Assembly: GCA_963855995.1 (NCBI GenBank)
Contig: OY979717.1
Location: 22,904,746-22,968,745, forward strand
DNA length: 64,000 bases
Source of the DNA: Muricea muricata
Lineage: Eukaryota > Cnidaria > Anthozoa > Malacalcyonacea > Plexauridae
Reading direction: 5' to 3'
In this document: positions 36,060 through 47,099 of the stretch, piece after piece
Layout: the number at the start of each line of letters is the position of its first letter
Position numbering within the stretch: position 1 is the first letter of the stretch
Notes under the pieces: generated by a model
Seen by the model: the letters and a program-made list of their open reading frames with translations, nothing else
Told to the model about the DNA's origin: nothing
Databases searched by the model: none
Translations under genes and position numbers: made by a program

Positions 36060-36570
36060 TATTACGGGACAGTTTTACTTGTCTCCCATCAAGAGACGCC
36101 CGGAACATTTTAAGGGACACACGGGAGTGACGGGACTTTCTTACGGGACACATTGCGGGACACCTTTAGGCGTCCCGATGTCCCGTACTAACCAATGGCC
36201 TGGCTACTATTACTGGAAATATTTTAACATCTACAAAATAAGAGACCCTATTCGGGCCACTTTTACGCGTCTCGCTTTAAAAGGACACGCGGAAACCTCT
36301 TACGGGACATAAGGGACTTTTTTACGAGACATAAGACATTTTTACATGTAGGCATCCCGATGTCCCTCACGTCCCGTCCATCTACATAATAGCATGCTTA
36401 TCATTACTGGAAATACCTTAACATATAGGGACGTAAGGGACTTCATTACGGAACAGTTCTACGCGTCCCGCTTCAAAGGACGTCCGGGACATTGTTACGG
36501 GACGCTCTTACGGGACACAAGGGACTTTATCACGGGACATTTTTAGGCGTCCCGCTGTCCCTTGCGTCCC
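36060..36570. repeat. GGGAC-rich repeat module
   Basis: The motif ACGGGAC or its complement GTCCCGT appears more than twenty times, in repeated ~185-bp modules that also contain ACTGGAAATA and TTAGGCGTCCCG. The mirror copy is 39240-39750, and one further module lies in the spacer (37600-37710). Confidence 0.8.
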
Positions 36571-36776
36571 GTTCCAACTAACATGTCATATGAACCCAAA
36601 GGAGTTCATTACGAACCCTTTTTACGCAACTTGCCTCATCAAGGGGCCGGTGAAAACACCTGCGAGCTATTTGTGAGCAGTTAGTAACGTAAAGGGAGAG
36701 TTTTCGAATTATAGGAGGAAAAGCAACTAAACCAACGCTCAAATGTTTTATTTTTAACACATTTATTAGTAATAAC

Positions 36777-37559
36777 TCAATTCATAAGGCGTGTGGAGAT
36801 ATTGTCATCATCATCATCATCCTCATTGCTTTCAGGAAAGTACTGTCCGTCTTCTAACAGAAGTTCCAAAAGAAATTTCCTTTTTTTAATAGCAGCAGTC
36901 AAAGCTTCGTCAGGATCGAAATCATCTTCGTCAACGAATGCATCTTTGGTTTTCATTATTTTCCGATGCACTGGATCCCTTTTCATTTGCGTCATCCATT
37001 TCAGGCGATCCAAATAAATATTTCCTAGTTTCTTTCGAAGGTCTGGTAAAATTTCTGAAAAGGCTTGTTTCTTTGCGTCAATTTCACTAAAACCACCATT
37101 TTGAAAACTTTGTACAATTTCATTGTGCTTTGTACGAAGTTCCATCGCTGCTTCGTGTATTAATACTTCCCATGGGTTCTCTTCTTCGCTTTCGTCAGAG
37201 TCGTTTATTTCTTCGGAACTTTCAGCGTCTCCCTCGCCTGATGAACTGAAGATATCTTCATCAGATGCTGTCGATGTTTCGTCATCGGATTCATTTCGCA
37301 TTCTTTTTTCACTCAACGTTTCTTTCGAAGTCCTTTCGTCACTACTTGATGCTGTCGACATTTCATCATCCGATTCACTCCGCACTCTTTTTCCATTCAA
37401 CATTTCTTCAGATTCTCTTTGATCACTAAGCGATTTGGCTTTAGAAAGATAATGTTGTCTTTCTTCTCCTGAGAGTCGATGGATATCTGCTAAATGGTTT
37501 GATAATTTGGCGAGATTCTTCTTACTGCAAATAGGACAATCCCTACGCCTCCGTGGCAT
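36777..37559 (-). CDS. Acidic zinc-finger-like protein, 260 aa, Polinton-like cargo
   Basis: An intronless frame from ATG 37559 to a stop at 36777. The N-terminus (MPRRRRDCPICSKKNL, then LSNHLADIHRLS) gives C-x2-C-x12-H-x4-H spacing, consistent with one C2H2 finger. Residues 50-130 are highly acidic and Ser-rich with two similar ESDDEMSTAS-like repeats. The C-terminus (about residues 135-260) is helical and charged, with KRDPVHRKIMKTKDAF, and ends in an Asp run. Function is unknown; finger plus acidic region would suit a DNA- or chromatin-binding regulator. The last third lies in the left inverted arm, so a broken copy of that part is at 38757-39033. It is the last gene of a same-strand trio. 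Confidence 0.8.
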   Translation of the reverse strand: MPRRRRDCPICSKKNLAKLSNHLADIHRLSGEERQHYLSKAKSLSDQRESEEMLNGKRVRSESDDEMSTASSSDERTSKETLSEKRMRNESDDETSTASDEDIFSSSGEGDAESSEEINDSDESEEENPWEVLIHEAAMELRTKHNEIVQSFQNGGFSEIDAKKQAFSEILPDLRKKLGNIYLDRLKWMTQMKRDPVHRKIMKTKDAFVDEDDFDPDEALTAAIKKRKFLLELLLEDGQYFPESNEDDDDDDNISTRLMN

Positions 37560-37612
37560 GTTACAAACTGCGTTTTATCGTTTATAGTACATACATAAAA
37601 AGTGTCCCGCGA

Positions 37613-37710
37613 CAAAACCCTCACATGCTTATAAAATGTCAAAGTATTTCCGGCAATAGTAGCCATGGTATTGGTTAGTACGGGACGTCGCAATGCCTAA
37701 AAATGCATCA
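37613..37710. repeat. Spacer copy of the GGGAC module
   Basis: GTATTTCC-GCAATAGTAGCCA and TTGGTTAGTACGGGAC match right-arm sequence around 39590-39640 in the same orientation but are diverged. It sits between two cargo genes and could be an intergenic control module. Confidence 0.65.
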
Positions 37711-37844
37711 CGATATAACCTGTCAGCTCCCTCGACCTTTTGGATCATAATAAACACTTTCCAAGCACTTGTCAACTGTTGCTTGGGCCATGTCTTCTTT
37801 TTAAATGAAACAAAGAAAGCGTGAATCCGCGTCATAAAAAAAAA

Positions 37845-38093
37845 TTAGTTTTCTGATGTCTCTGTTGCCTGATCGTTGGGCTCAGTTACTGCTGAAATTG
37901 TACTTCCTGGCGGGTTTAACTGTTTGTCAATGGGGCCATAGTTTTTAATTGTCTTACTGTTATATCCCATCTGCAGGTGACCTTCCAAATTTAAATCGTT
38001 ACGGCCAAAACTTACACCAAATTTAAACATTTTCTGTCTGTTATGATTTTTGTCTCTTTTGATTTTATCACTCTTACTATGACAAGTGCCCAT
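37845..38093 (-). CDS. Small Met-Gly protein, 82 aa, Polinton-like cargo
   Basis: ATG 38093 begins MGTCHSKSDKIKRDK. Met-Gly with Cys, Ser and following basic residues fits an N-myristoylation signal, possibly with palmitoylation at Cys4, so membrane attachment is plausible. The remainder is polar with a Thr/Ser/Glu-rich end. No homologue is recognised. It lies between the 151- and 260-codon genes on the same strand. The frame extends upstream without an ATG, and the MG start is the only in-frame ATG before residue 25. Confidence 0.65.
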   Translation of the reverse strand: MGTCHSKSDKIKRDKNHNRQKMFKFGVSFGRNDLNLEGHLQMGYNSKTIKNYGPIDKQLNPPGSTISAVTEPNDQATETSEN

Positions 38094-38186
38094 GTTACCT
38101 CTTACAAGCAAACTGAATGAAATGAAGAAAAACAACAAAACAGTACTTTTTAAAACTGTAACTTATTTCTTTGGTACATACACTGT

Positions 38187-38642
38187 CTAGTTACATTTTA
38201 ATTTGCACACACATAAGACATAATCAATTAGATTGTTAATAAATGCAGTTCTTTCAGATTCAGAATATATCTGGAACCAAACGAAACATGACATATCAAA
38301 CAGCGCTTCAAAGTAACCTCTGTGGATTGCTGATGGTTCTGGATACTTTAAAATCTTGCACGCTTCCACGACTCCTCGCCACATAACATCATGGTTCAAC
38401 AGTTCAAGAGCTCGTTCGGCATAACTTATCCACCGCTCTTCGTTGTCAAGCATCTTAAAGCATTCTCTGAACCTTGTCCATTGATTACCATCAGTTTGAT
38501 CACGTTTGGCCAATGTTTCTTCTTCCAATTGTTGAATCTTACGATAGACCATTTCCGTGAACACAAGATCAATGAGTTTTTCAACAGTCAGGGCATCAAA
38601 GTCAATTTCATCTACATACATTTGTTTAAGCAGGTGTGCCAT
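38187..38642 (-). CDS. Helical unknown protein, 151 aa, Polinton-like cargo
   Basis: ATG 38642 to TAG 38187, intronless. The sequence begins MAHLLKQMYVDEIDFDALTV and is predicted by eye to be mainly amphipathic helix, with a Cys/Trp-containing end (MSCFVWFQIYSESE, VCKLKCN). No signal peptide or clear membrane segment. I recognise no family. It is upstream of the two other cargo genes, entirely within the unique spacer, so it is present only once. Confidence 0.7.
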   Translation of the reverse strand: MAHLLKQMYVDEIDFDALTVEKLIDLVFTEMVYRKIQQLEEETLAKRDQTDGNQWTRFRECFKMLDNEERWISYAERALELLNHDVMWRGVVEACKILKYPEPSAIHRGYFEALFDMSCFVWFQIYSESERTAFINNLIDYVLCVCKLKCN

Positions 38643-38756
38643 TATAATTTTCTTTGAGTTTTTTAGACCAACTGTTCACAAGCACACTCGCTAAATAGAC
38701 TAACGTAATCATTGAATTCTCGAATGTTTTAAGTGAAATAAGCCGGACAAACCTGA

Positions 38757-39033
38757 GCCTTTTCAGAAATTTTACCAGAAACTAGGAAATATTTATTTGG
38801 ATCGCCTGAAATGGATGACGCAAATGAAAAGGGATCCAGTGCATCGGAAAATAATGAAAACCAAAGATGCATTCGTTGACGAAGATGATTTCGATCCTGA
38901 CGAAGCTTTGACTGCTGCTATTAAAAAAAGGAAATTTCTTTTGGAACTTCTGTTAGAAGACGGACAGTACTTTCCTGAAAGCAATGAGGATGATGATGAT
39001 GATGACAATATCTCCACACGCCTTATGAATTGA
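38757..39033 (+). pseudogene. Broken copy of the 260-codon gene's 3' end
   Basis: The right arm duplicates the final part of the zinc-finger-like gene in opposite orientation (LDRLKWMTQMKRD through the Asp run). It lacks the N-terminal two thirds and has an 11-bp deletion relative to the left arm near 38780 (ACCAG joins AAACTAGG directly). It cannot encode the complete protein. Confidence 0.85.
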
Positions 39034-41777
39034 GTTATTACTAATAAATGTGTTAAAAATAAAACATTTGAGCGTTGGTTTAGTTGCTTTTCCCCCTATA
39101 ATTCGAAAACTCTCCCTTTACGTTACTAACTGCTCACAAATAGCTCGCAGGTGTTTTCACCGGCCCCTTGATGAGGCAAGTTGCGTAAAAAGGGTTCGTA
39201 ATGAACTCCTTTGGGTTCATATGACATGTTAGTTGGAACGGGACGCAAGGGACAGCGGGACGCCTAAAAATGTCCCGTGATAAAGTCCCTTGTGTCCCGT
39301 AAGAGCGTCCCGTAACAATGTCCCGGACGTCCTTTGAAGCGGGACGCGTAGAACTGTTCCGTAATGAAGTCCCTTACGTCCCTATATGTTAAGGTATTTC
39401 CAGTAATGATAAGCATGCTATTATGTAGATGGACGGGACGTGAGGGACATCGGGATGCCTACATGTAAAAATGTCTTATGTCTCGTAAAAAAGTCCCTTA
39501 TGTCCCGTAAGAGGTTTCCGCGTGTCCTTTTAAAGCGAGACGCGTAAAAGTGGCCCGAATAGGGTCTCTTATTTTGTAGATGTTAAAATATTTCCAGTAA
39601 TAGTAGCCAGGCCATTGGTTAGTACGGGACATCGGGACGCCTAAAGGTGTCCCGCAATGTGTCCCGTAAGAAAGTCCCGTCACTCCCGTGTGTCCCTTAA
39701 AATGTTCCGGGCGTCTCTTGATGGGAGACAAGTAAAACTGTCCCGTAATAAATGATTTATTAGTTTGATAGCAGTTCAAAGTACCAACATTGAACAAAAC
39801 TGATTAACTTTCCCCTCATTACGCAGAACATTGCGAAAGAATGAAATGTGTCAGGATTGTCCTTATTGCCACGTGGCAGTTCAGTATCACAAACATTGCC
39901 TACTGTAATGAGAAATTACCTCTATTGTCCGTATTAAATTGTCTCAAGAAGCTACGATAAATCTGCGATCTGAGTACACTAATGCGATGACATCAGATAT
40001 GAGTAGCAGGATGTCAAATTAGGGTCAATTTTCTTTTAAATATGCCCTACTAGCCTTAAACCTTTATAAAACAATATGCATCGATTTGCTAGGACATATT
40101 ATATACACACAACAAAACAGACGGTAAGATGTGCAAATTAGCGGATTGCTTGACGCAGTTCAAATTAAATACCAACTTTCACTATATACAGCTAATTTCC
40201 CCATTTCACGAGCAATAGTGCAGTGTCATAAAAAAATGTTAATTTCCCCTCATTACAAATGTTGGTGCGGTGTAATTAAAAATTCAATGTGTCAAACTCA
40301 GTGACAAAATAAATAACATTGCATGGGGTTATCGGGATTATATCCTCTCAGTCGCCTCTATTGCCTTTGACTCAGAAATGATATTGTATGAGTATAGCAG
40401 AATGTTAAGTAAGGGTCAATTTTGTTTTAAACCTGCCCTACGAACTTTAAACTTTTATAAGTTCCCCTCATTACAAAGAACGTTAGTGCAGTGTAATAAA
40501 AATTCAATTATTTCAATTAGTTAGGGCATGATGTAACACACACTTAATTGTGTACATACAATGACACAACAAAACGGTATACGTAGGACTGAACAAAGTA
40601 GCAGTTCCGCCTCATGCCATTTGAAGTTTGGGCAAAGAATTACGTTGCCCGATGTATTAGTCTGACACAGTTTAAATCAAGTTACCAACTTTCTCTACAT
40701 AAAAACCAATTTCCCCCTTTTCACCGACCAATAGTACAGTCTGACCAATTTCCCCTCAATACAAACAACGTTGGCACAGTGTAATTAAAAATTCAACAGT
40801 GTCAAAATTTGTGACAAAATACACAACATTGCATGAGATGGAAATTATATCCTCTCTTAATTATCCCAATTGCCTTGACTAGAAAACTATGATTATCTGT
40901 ATAGACTTTGATGATATGAATATAGTCCAATTTTCAATAAAACTTATTCCTTCTCGTTAGACAGAACGTCAGCGCAATGTCAACAGGGAAATGTGTCAAA
41001 AACGGCGGCAAAGTACACACCAGTGCATGAAACGTATTTCCCCTATACTATAGGATTATTTCCTTTAGCATTGTGCTAGGAAACCATAATAAATCAATAG
41101 ATTGTCTTGGTACAAAAAGAATAGAAAAGTAGGGAATTGTCAATTAAGGGTCAATTTTGATTTACCGACTGCATCATGGCCATTTTAAGCCGTTTCTATA
41201 CCACGACCTAAACAACATATAAACCGTTCGGGACGGAGTAAACGATATTAACTTGCTATATGTAACTGTTTGGTAAAATGTACGGAATGAACAAAGTATA
41301 CAGGAAAAGGACAGCGTGCAATAGCAGGAATATTTAAAACAACAGTTTAAAATAATAGCTAAAAATGCAAGTGCTTTCCAATAACGTCTTCTATATAGGA
41401 ATGGTGATGCAGAAAGTCCAAATAATGTCCTCGCTGAATACAAGTTTCCGTAGTCGACGTAACTTGAACATATTTAAGCAAGCGCCCGATGCGTGACTGC
41501 TAGCACACAATTGTACCATTTTGGCGCAAAAGTGGAACGATATGACGTAATATCTCAAATACAATGGACCAAACCCGTTTTAAACAGGTTTCTGTCAACA
41601 TGCGCGCGCACTGGTCCACACGGCCGACCTAAGAACTAATTTCTAGGGGTAAGAGCTCTGGTCACTTCTGGGACCATACCTGTGACTATTCTACTACTGC
41701 ATACTAATTACTTCCTTTGCTGAATAATGTGCTTGCATACTAATTACTTCCGCCGCTGGATGGGGGGGTTACCTACT
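38757..41777. repeat. Right inverted arm of Polinton-like element
   Basis: Complement of 34032-37064. The inner boundary is where the match stops just upstream of AGCCTTTTCAG. Confidence 0.93.
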
Positions 41778-41783
41778 CACTCC
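41778..41783. repeat. Target duplication, right (CACTCC)
   Basis: Matches 34026-34031 exactly. Confidence 0.93.
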
Positions 41784-42444
41784 GTAGATAGTATTGGGAA
41801 TTGTTTTTTCCCAACACTAAAGATTCACACCAAGACTTTTTTTTTATGATTTTTTATTCGCTACAATAGTCACTCCTCGCTCACCGGCTCTTCACGTCAA
41901 CTCTGCTCATTCTCGCAATACTCTCAGATTATATTTATCTCTCACGCTCATATTTATCTTGTCAATCAACTGTTTTAGGCCGTAGGATGAGCGTCCAAAA
42001 GATGCAATTCCGTTGCACCCCTCATGGAACTACATAATTTTCACACGAATGGATAGATAAAAACTCACTTTATTCGAATCCGGTGCTCCCCAAGCGAAAC
42101 AGGTGCACAACTGGGAAAAAATTCCCTCCAAAGTTTGTTAATTTCGCGCTTTAAAATATTCGAGCCGCCATTGTTTTGGTGACGAATACGCATACGCGCG
42201 TCATCCAAACTCCGATTGCGCACGCGCATTTAACAAAAAATGGATTTTCCCTGTGGGTTTTTCTCCATTTACTATGTCAAAACCACAAATAAAAGACACG
42301 GAATAGAGCTCAAAATTTGTAATATTAACAAATAAACACACGCTTTTAAATATTTCCCAGAACGCACTGAAAACTACACACGCTTGCTTGTATGCTAAAT
42401 TATTTTAATTGATTTATTGAAATATTGGTTTTAACATTCTAAAG

Positions 42445-42697
42445 GACTGGTCATAAAGTATAGGGCGGGAGGCTATAAAAATTTAATTATTAAAATGCTA
42501 ATTTTGTGTGGCCCACCCCTGATTTTCCTACAAAATATACATGACCCACCCCCTATTTGGCACTAGAAATCCTTAACTGTCCCCCAAGTATATCCTTAAA
42601 ATCTTCATGACCCACCCCTATTTGTGACTTGAAAAATTCATGACCCACCCCTCAATTTTCATAGCCCCCCCCCCCCTATACTTTATGACCAGTCCCT
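42445..42697. mobile_element. MITE nested in the TA-flanked element
   Basis: GGACTGGTCATAAAGTATAG at the left and its complement at the right (CTATACTTTATGACCAGTCC) bound 253 bp, with repeated CATGACCCACCCC motifs inside. CTAA stands next to both ends and may be a 4-bp duplication. A loose end of the same family occurs near 44627. Confidence 0.8.
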
Positions 42698-43157
42698 AAT
42701 TCAATACAAGTTTGTGTGAGGTAAAAATCCACATGTATCAAAAAGGATGGATGATAAATAAATATACATACAACTATAAATAATAAATATATATACAATT
42801 CCCACGATCAAGGAACAAATTGAATATTTCAATAATTAAAACTAAAACCTCAGCTTAACTTAAAAAACATTTTTGCGGAAAGCAAAAGGATTTCCTATTA
42901 TTTGATGCAGGGGCGGTCAACGATCGATAATTGAGGCAGGTGTGTGTGCTAATAGTCATATATTCGTGTTAACAGACTACAAAAACAATTGATTTAAAAA
43001 TAAATAAATAATGCAGAACACAAATATAAATAATACGACAAACATTTTCGCGCAACAATGTTTCCCAGTTTGTCCCAGGCTTTAAGTTATATTTTTTTAA
43101 AAACCTCTGGCTGAATCTTTAATGTATTATTGAATAACTATGCAAGATATGTTTGGC

Positions 43158-43975
43158 TCAATTTAAATTGGGCATTCCATCTATCACAAGTCTGTTCCAT
43201 GGATACCAATCTTGAATTTCAATTGATGTTTGTTTGGTGCTCTTCTTACCCTCGATTGGCACATACTCGCTTGAAGTTGGCTCTGAAGAGAATCCGCAAG
43301 TCGAAGCCAACATATTATAATGTTCACATGGGACTACTTTTTGCACATTATCCATTGTCAAATCAGATGCCCATGGTGGCCAAGGAAGATTTAGTTTTGG
43401 TATTTCTTGGACTTTTTCATGAAGAATCATTGCAGCATTGTATAGAATTTGTAACTCATTAACTTCAGAATTGTTCTCAGTTTCTGTGTCCGAATTCAGA
43501 TTTTAATCATGAATGGTACAGTTTTCTTTATCCTTGTTTTCAGACTTATTTGACATATGTTCTCCAACCAATTCAGAAGAATCCAAGTTTTCAAGATATA
43601 CAATCTCACAAACATTTCTCATTTTAGAAACACAAAATACAAGTTGGGGGTAGCTTTTCATCAGTTGTTGCTTGAGTTTAAATGCTCTATATTTAGATGC
43701 ATCCACATTCTTGATGACTTTTGCAATGGTAACAAATTTCTCCAGAATGTCTTTCATGTACATTATTTTCTTTTCTCCAATTATCTCTCTCTCTATTACT
43801 TCCTTACAGAAAACATCATCTTTATGATAGCAGAATTCCAGTGCTACACAGTCTTTCCCCCGAATTTGTACAAGTATCCGTTCATCATTCTTTCTCTACG
43901 TAAAAGACCAGCATCAGTTGTTTCTGCCAACATGAGTGGTGTTCTTCTTCTCTTCTTTGTTATCTGGTGTTAAAA
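43158..43975 (-). pseudogene. 3' part of the TA-element gene (broken)
   Basis: Minus-strand frames read LLRRERMMNGYLYKFGGK then, in another frame, CVALEFCYHKDDVFCKEVIE. These are followed by KYRAFKLKQQLMKSYPQLVF with SKMRNVCEIVYLENLDSSEL and then LPWPPWASDLTMDNVQKVVP. The codon pattern is clearly protein-like but has at least two frameshifts. No known domain is recognised. It is collinear with the 5' part at 47100-47563 if the TTAA insertion is removed. Confidence 0.6.
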
Positions 43976-43983
43976 CAAATGTG

Positions 43984-46978
43984 TTAAGAGGAGATTTTTT
44001 AGAAAGTCGCGTTTTCTTGCGAAAACCGCTCAAAACTTAGCGACCAAGCCTTCGCGAAAAAATGCTCTGGCGCCATCTTTTGTTTTGAAAGTTTTCTAAA
44101 AATATTTGCGAAGAAAAACAGAATTTTACTGGATTTTTGGTTATGTCATGGGGCAAAACATTGCTAAATATAAAGAAGGATAACGTGGTAAGTGTAATAT
44201 CGTATTTAATGGACGTTATTTGAATTATTATTATGTTAATATGCACACGTATCTGACTCAGGAGTGAGCATATTTTAGCTGCAAAATTATCTGCTATTTT
44301 AAATTAATAATAAAACTGATTGAAAGCCACTGCTTTCGTCCTCTGGATGATGATCAGCTTGTTTACAACTCGTTGATAACATAAGTACATGGAAAACGTT
44401 AAAGGATTTTGCATTTTTAAGGAAAATTTGAGCATTTGTAATTTTAAATCCCTTTACTTCAATTTACTGATTTTACAGGCATTCAGTATACAACTTCATG
44501 CCATAGGCTATATAATCTGAAACGCCCTTTTTAGGAATGAAAATAAAATTTTCAGTCATATGTTTACAGTAAAGTTTTGAATTACACCAGCATCATGGAT
44601 GCAACAATCTGGTAGGAAGGTTGCTGAACCAGGACTGGTCATAAAGCAGAGCCTAACAGTCAACTGAGGCAGCATGCGTTACTAGTAAAGACACCAGACA
44701 GGCTCAAGGAGCCAAGCATGTTGACATCAAAACAAAATTGCCTATATGGTCATAAGGGCCAAATATTTTTTTTTCTTTGATAATTGCCTGAGGATTAACT
44801 CAGACCCCCCCCCCCAATAACCTGAAGTAAATCAATTCCTCTAGTAGTTAACCATGAAAGTATTTTTTTATAGATCTCTGTGACATTACTATTACAATCT
44901 TGAAGATATGATTACAGTATCTGAAAACATCAACCTCATTCTGTCAGTGCTGGGTGACAAAAACCAGCACATTGTGGAGTATTTTGTCTACAGTATAAAG
45001 TTATCAACATTTTCATTATATTCACACAAGAATAGATTGTATCATAAATAATAATCTGTGATTTAATAAATATTCATTTTCATCTTTCATTTTTTGTTTT
45101 CTTTAATAGCCTGCAAGAAAAGGTCTTCTTACAAATTCTGATATTTTTGCACATTTATTATGATACACTGTATATGCATGATTTAAATTATGCCTGGCCT
45201 GGCAGAATTCTAATAATTAGGTCCCACCCACCCATGTGTTTATTTTCATGTGTTTAAAATGTGTTTTTATCATTTAAAATACAATGACCAAATTGATTTG
45301 AAAGAAACATGAGTCATGATTGTTGGTGTGGACAGTACCTGTTAATGGTAGCACTCAGACATACTATAATTTGGTTGGTTTTAAAAATCATAAAAAACGG
45401 CCTTCGACCGCGCACTCACATATTTTTTGTACACTTACATACCCCTGGCTTAATGTGAAAGACAATTTAGCTTGTTCAGGTTTAGTTCTGGGGTTTATTT
45501 TAACCTGTGAAATTTAGGTAAAGCAGTATAAGGACAACCCCAATTTGACCAGATACACTAACATGATATAAACATTTAGGATTCCATTAAAAATCTTTCA
45601 AAATCAAATATTCATGAGTTTGAACTTGAGAAAAATAGTTGAAAATGTGTTTATATCGTTTAAAATACAATGACTGAATTAATTTGAAAGGAACATGAAC
45701 CATGAATGTTGGTGTGGACAGTACCTGTTAATGGTAGCACTTGGACATAATTTGGTTGGTTTTAAAAATCATAAAAAACGGCCTTCGACCGCGCACTCAG
45801 ATTTTGACCAAAACATATTTTTTGTAGACTTAAATACCTGTGGCTTAATGTGAAAAACAATTTAGCTTGTTCAGGTTTAGTTTTAGGGCTCATTTTAGCC
45901 TGTGAAGTTCAGGTTGAGCATTACAGAAATAACCCCAATTTGACCAGATACACTAACATGATAAAAACACCCAGGATTGCATTAAAAATCTTTCAAAATC
46001 AAATATTCATGAGTTTGAACTTGAGAAAAATAGTTGAGAATATGTTTATATTGTTTAAAATACAATGGCTGAATTAATTTGAAAGGAACATGAATCATAA
46101 ATGTTGGTGTGGACAGTACCTGTTAATGGTAACAGATATTGGACAGCCTTGAAAATCATGAAAAAGGCCTTCGACCGCACACTCAGATTTTGACCAAAAC
46201 ATATTTTTTATAGACTTACATACCCCTGGCTTAATGTGAAAGACAATTTAGCTTGTTCAGACAGGGTTATGGGGTAATTTTGAACGTTCAACTTTATTTT
46301 AGGACAACATACTATTGTTGTGTATTTGATGATTATGCAAATTTCACAAAAACAGCAAAAAGTAGTTTAAAGGCAATATGATGCGCAAATCTCAATTTTT
46401 GAACAATCAGGACATTTCCAAAGTGTTTAGAGATGAAATACTTTTACAGTATTAGCATATGAGCAAAAATCAGATTTTCTGAGATACAAATATTATGGTG
46501 GACAATTCTACAACGAAATTTATTAACATGCAAATACTGTTAATCACTTGGCCAATGACGTCCTCCAAACAGTGAATTTATCAGTTTTAATCTTTCAATG
46601 ATTGTTCTGTATCGTGAAAAAGTATTTTATGAACTTGATATCCAAATGAAATAGGGATATAAATGTAATATTTTACCTTCCACGTTCCATACTACCATAA
46701 GTAAATCAAACTCGTATCTTTATGACGGCAACATTCACACCAGTAAGACTTGATTATTATCCATTCATATGAACGAAAAGCCTAATACTTTTTTACCATG
46801 GATTGTTAGTCATTTGTTCAAAACACTTCTCATTTTTTCCATCATTTGCCCATGTAAAAAGCACTCAAAAAACCTTCGAAAGGAACACGCCGCCATCTTG
46901 TAAATGCGCATACCAATCCGTGCGACCTGATTGGTTTTGAGCAAACAATACGCGATTCTGTAAAAAATCTCCTCTTAA
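43984..46978. mobile_element. TTAA-flanked nested element
   Basis: GAGGAGATTTTTTAGAAAG and its partner CTGTAAAAAATCTCCTC are inverted repeats immediately inside TTAA (43984-43987 and 46975-46978). TTAA duplications are typical of piggyBac and Kolobok elements. The ~2.99-kb interior holds tandem repeats but no transposase, so it is non-autonomous. It interrupts the gene of the surrounding element. Confidence 0.82.
45263..46300. repeat. Three tandem ~385-bp units
   Basis: Each unit has, in order, TTTAAAATACAATG, GTTGGTGTGGACAGTACCTG, a CGGCCTTCGACCGC box, TTAATGTGAAA-ACAATTTAG and GACCAGATACACTAACATGA. Units start near 45263, 45655 and 46040; the third is truncated. Confidence 0.88.
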
Positions 46979-47099
46979 ACAAATTACCAAGTAATAACAA
47001 TGCTGGATATTCATAGCAATGTTATCCACATGTCCATATAACGCTAGAATTACTGTATATATACCTATCAAAGTGCCCCTACCTTGTCGAATGAAAACC

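Larger units (their letters stand above)
34032..37064. repeat. Left inverted arm of Polinton-like element
   Basis: About 3.03 kb, complementary to 38757-41777. From outside in it holds the terminus, two AAGTAATTAGTATGCA direct repeats, a set of three to four diverged ~400-bp tandem units (34640-36012), a GGGAC-rich block (36060-36570) and the 3' part of the 260-codon gene. The frames at 34367-34636 and 36013-36312 (+) lie in repeats and are not called genes. Confidence 0.93.
34032..41777. mobile_element. Polinton-like element with ~3-kb inverted arms
   Basis: The ends are AGTAGGTAACC...GGTTACCTACT, flanked by a perfect 6-bp duplication CACTCC. Positions pair with a constant sum of 75810 over most of both arms, which means near-complete identity; a C-run length (8 versus 7) and a small inner deletion are the only differences I found. 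A central 1.7-kb spacer plus the arm edge hold three minus-strand genes. A 6-bp duplication, AG-initial termini and long inverted repeats are hallmarks of Polintons/Mavericks, which are usually 15-20 kb and encode DNA polymerase B, integrase, protease and capsid proteins. None of those is present, so this looks like a non-autonomous relative. A second terminus of the same type lies at 49938-49966. Confidence 0.85.

Noticed and set aside
34367-36312. Frames 34367-34636 and 36013-36312 and their mirror copies in the right arm
   Set aside because: They start at non-ATG codons or lie in tandem/GGGAC repeats, and show no domain; their duplication reflects the inverted arms only.
36793-37422. Ser-rich frames on the + strand
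   Set aside because: Antisense shadows of the Asp/Glu-rich 260-codon gene.
34032-41777. Assembly artefact creating the large inverted repeat
   Set aside because: A unique 1.7-kb spacer, small arm differences and an exact 6-bp duplication at the ends argue for a real insertion, though read-level proof is needed.
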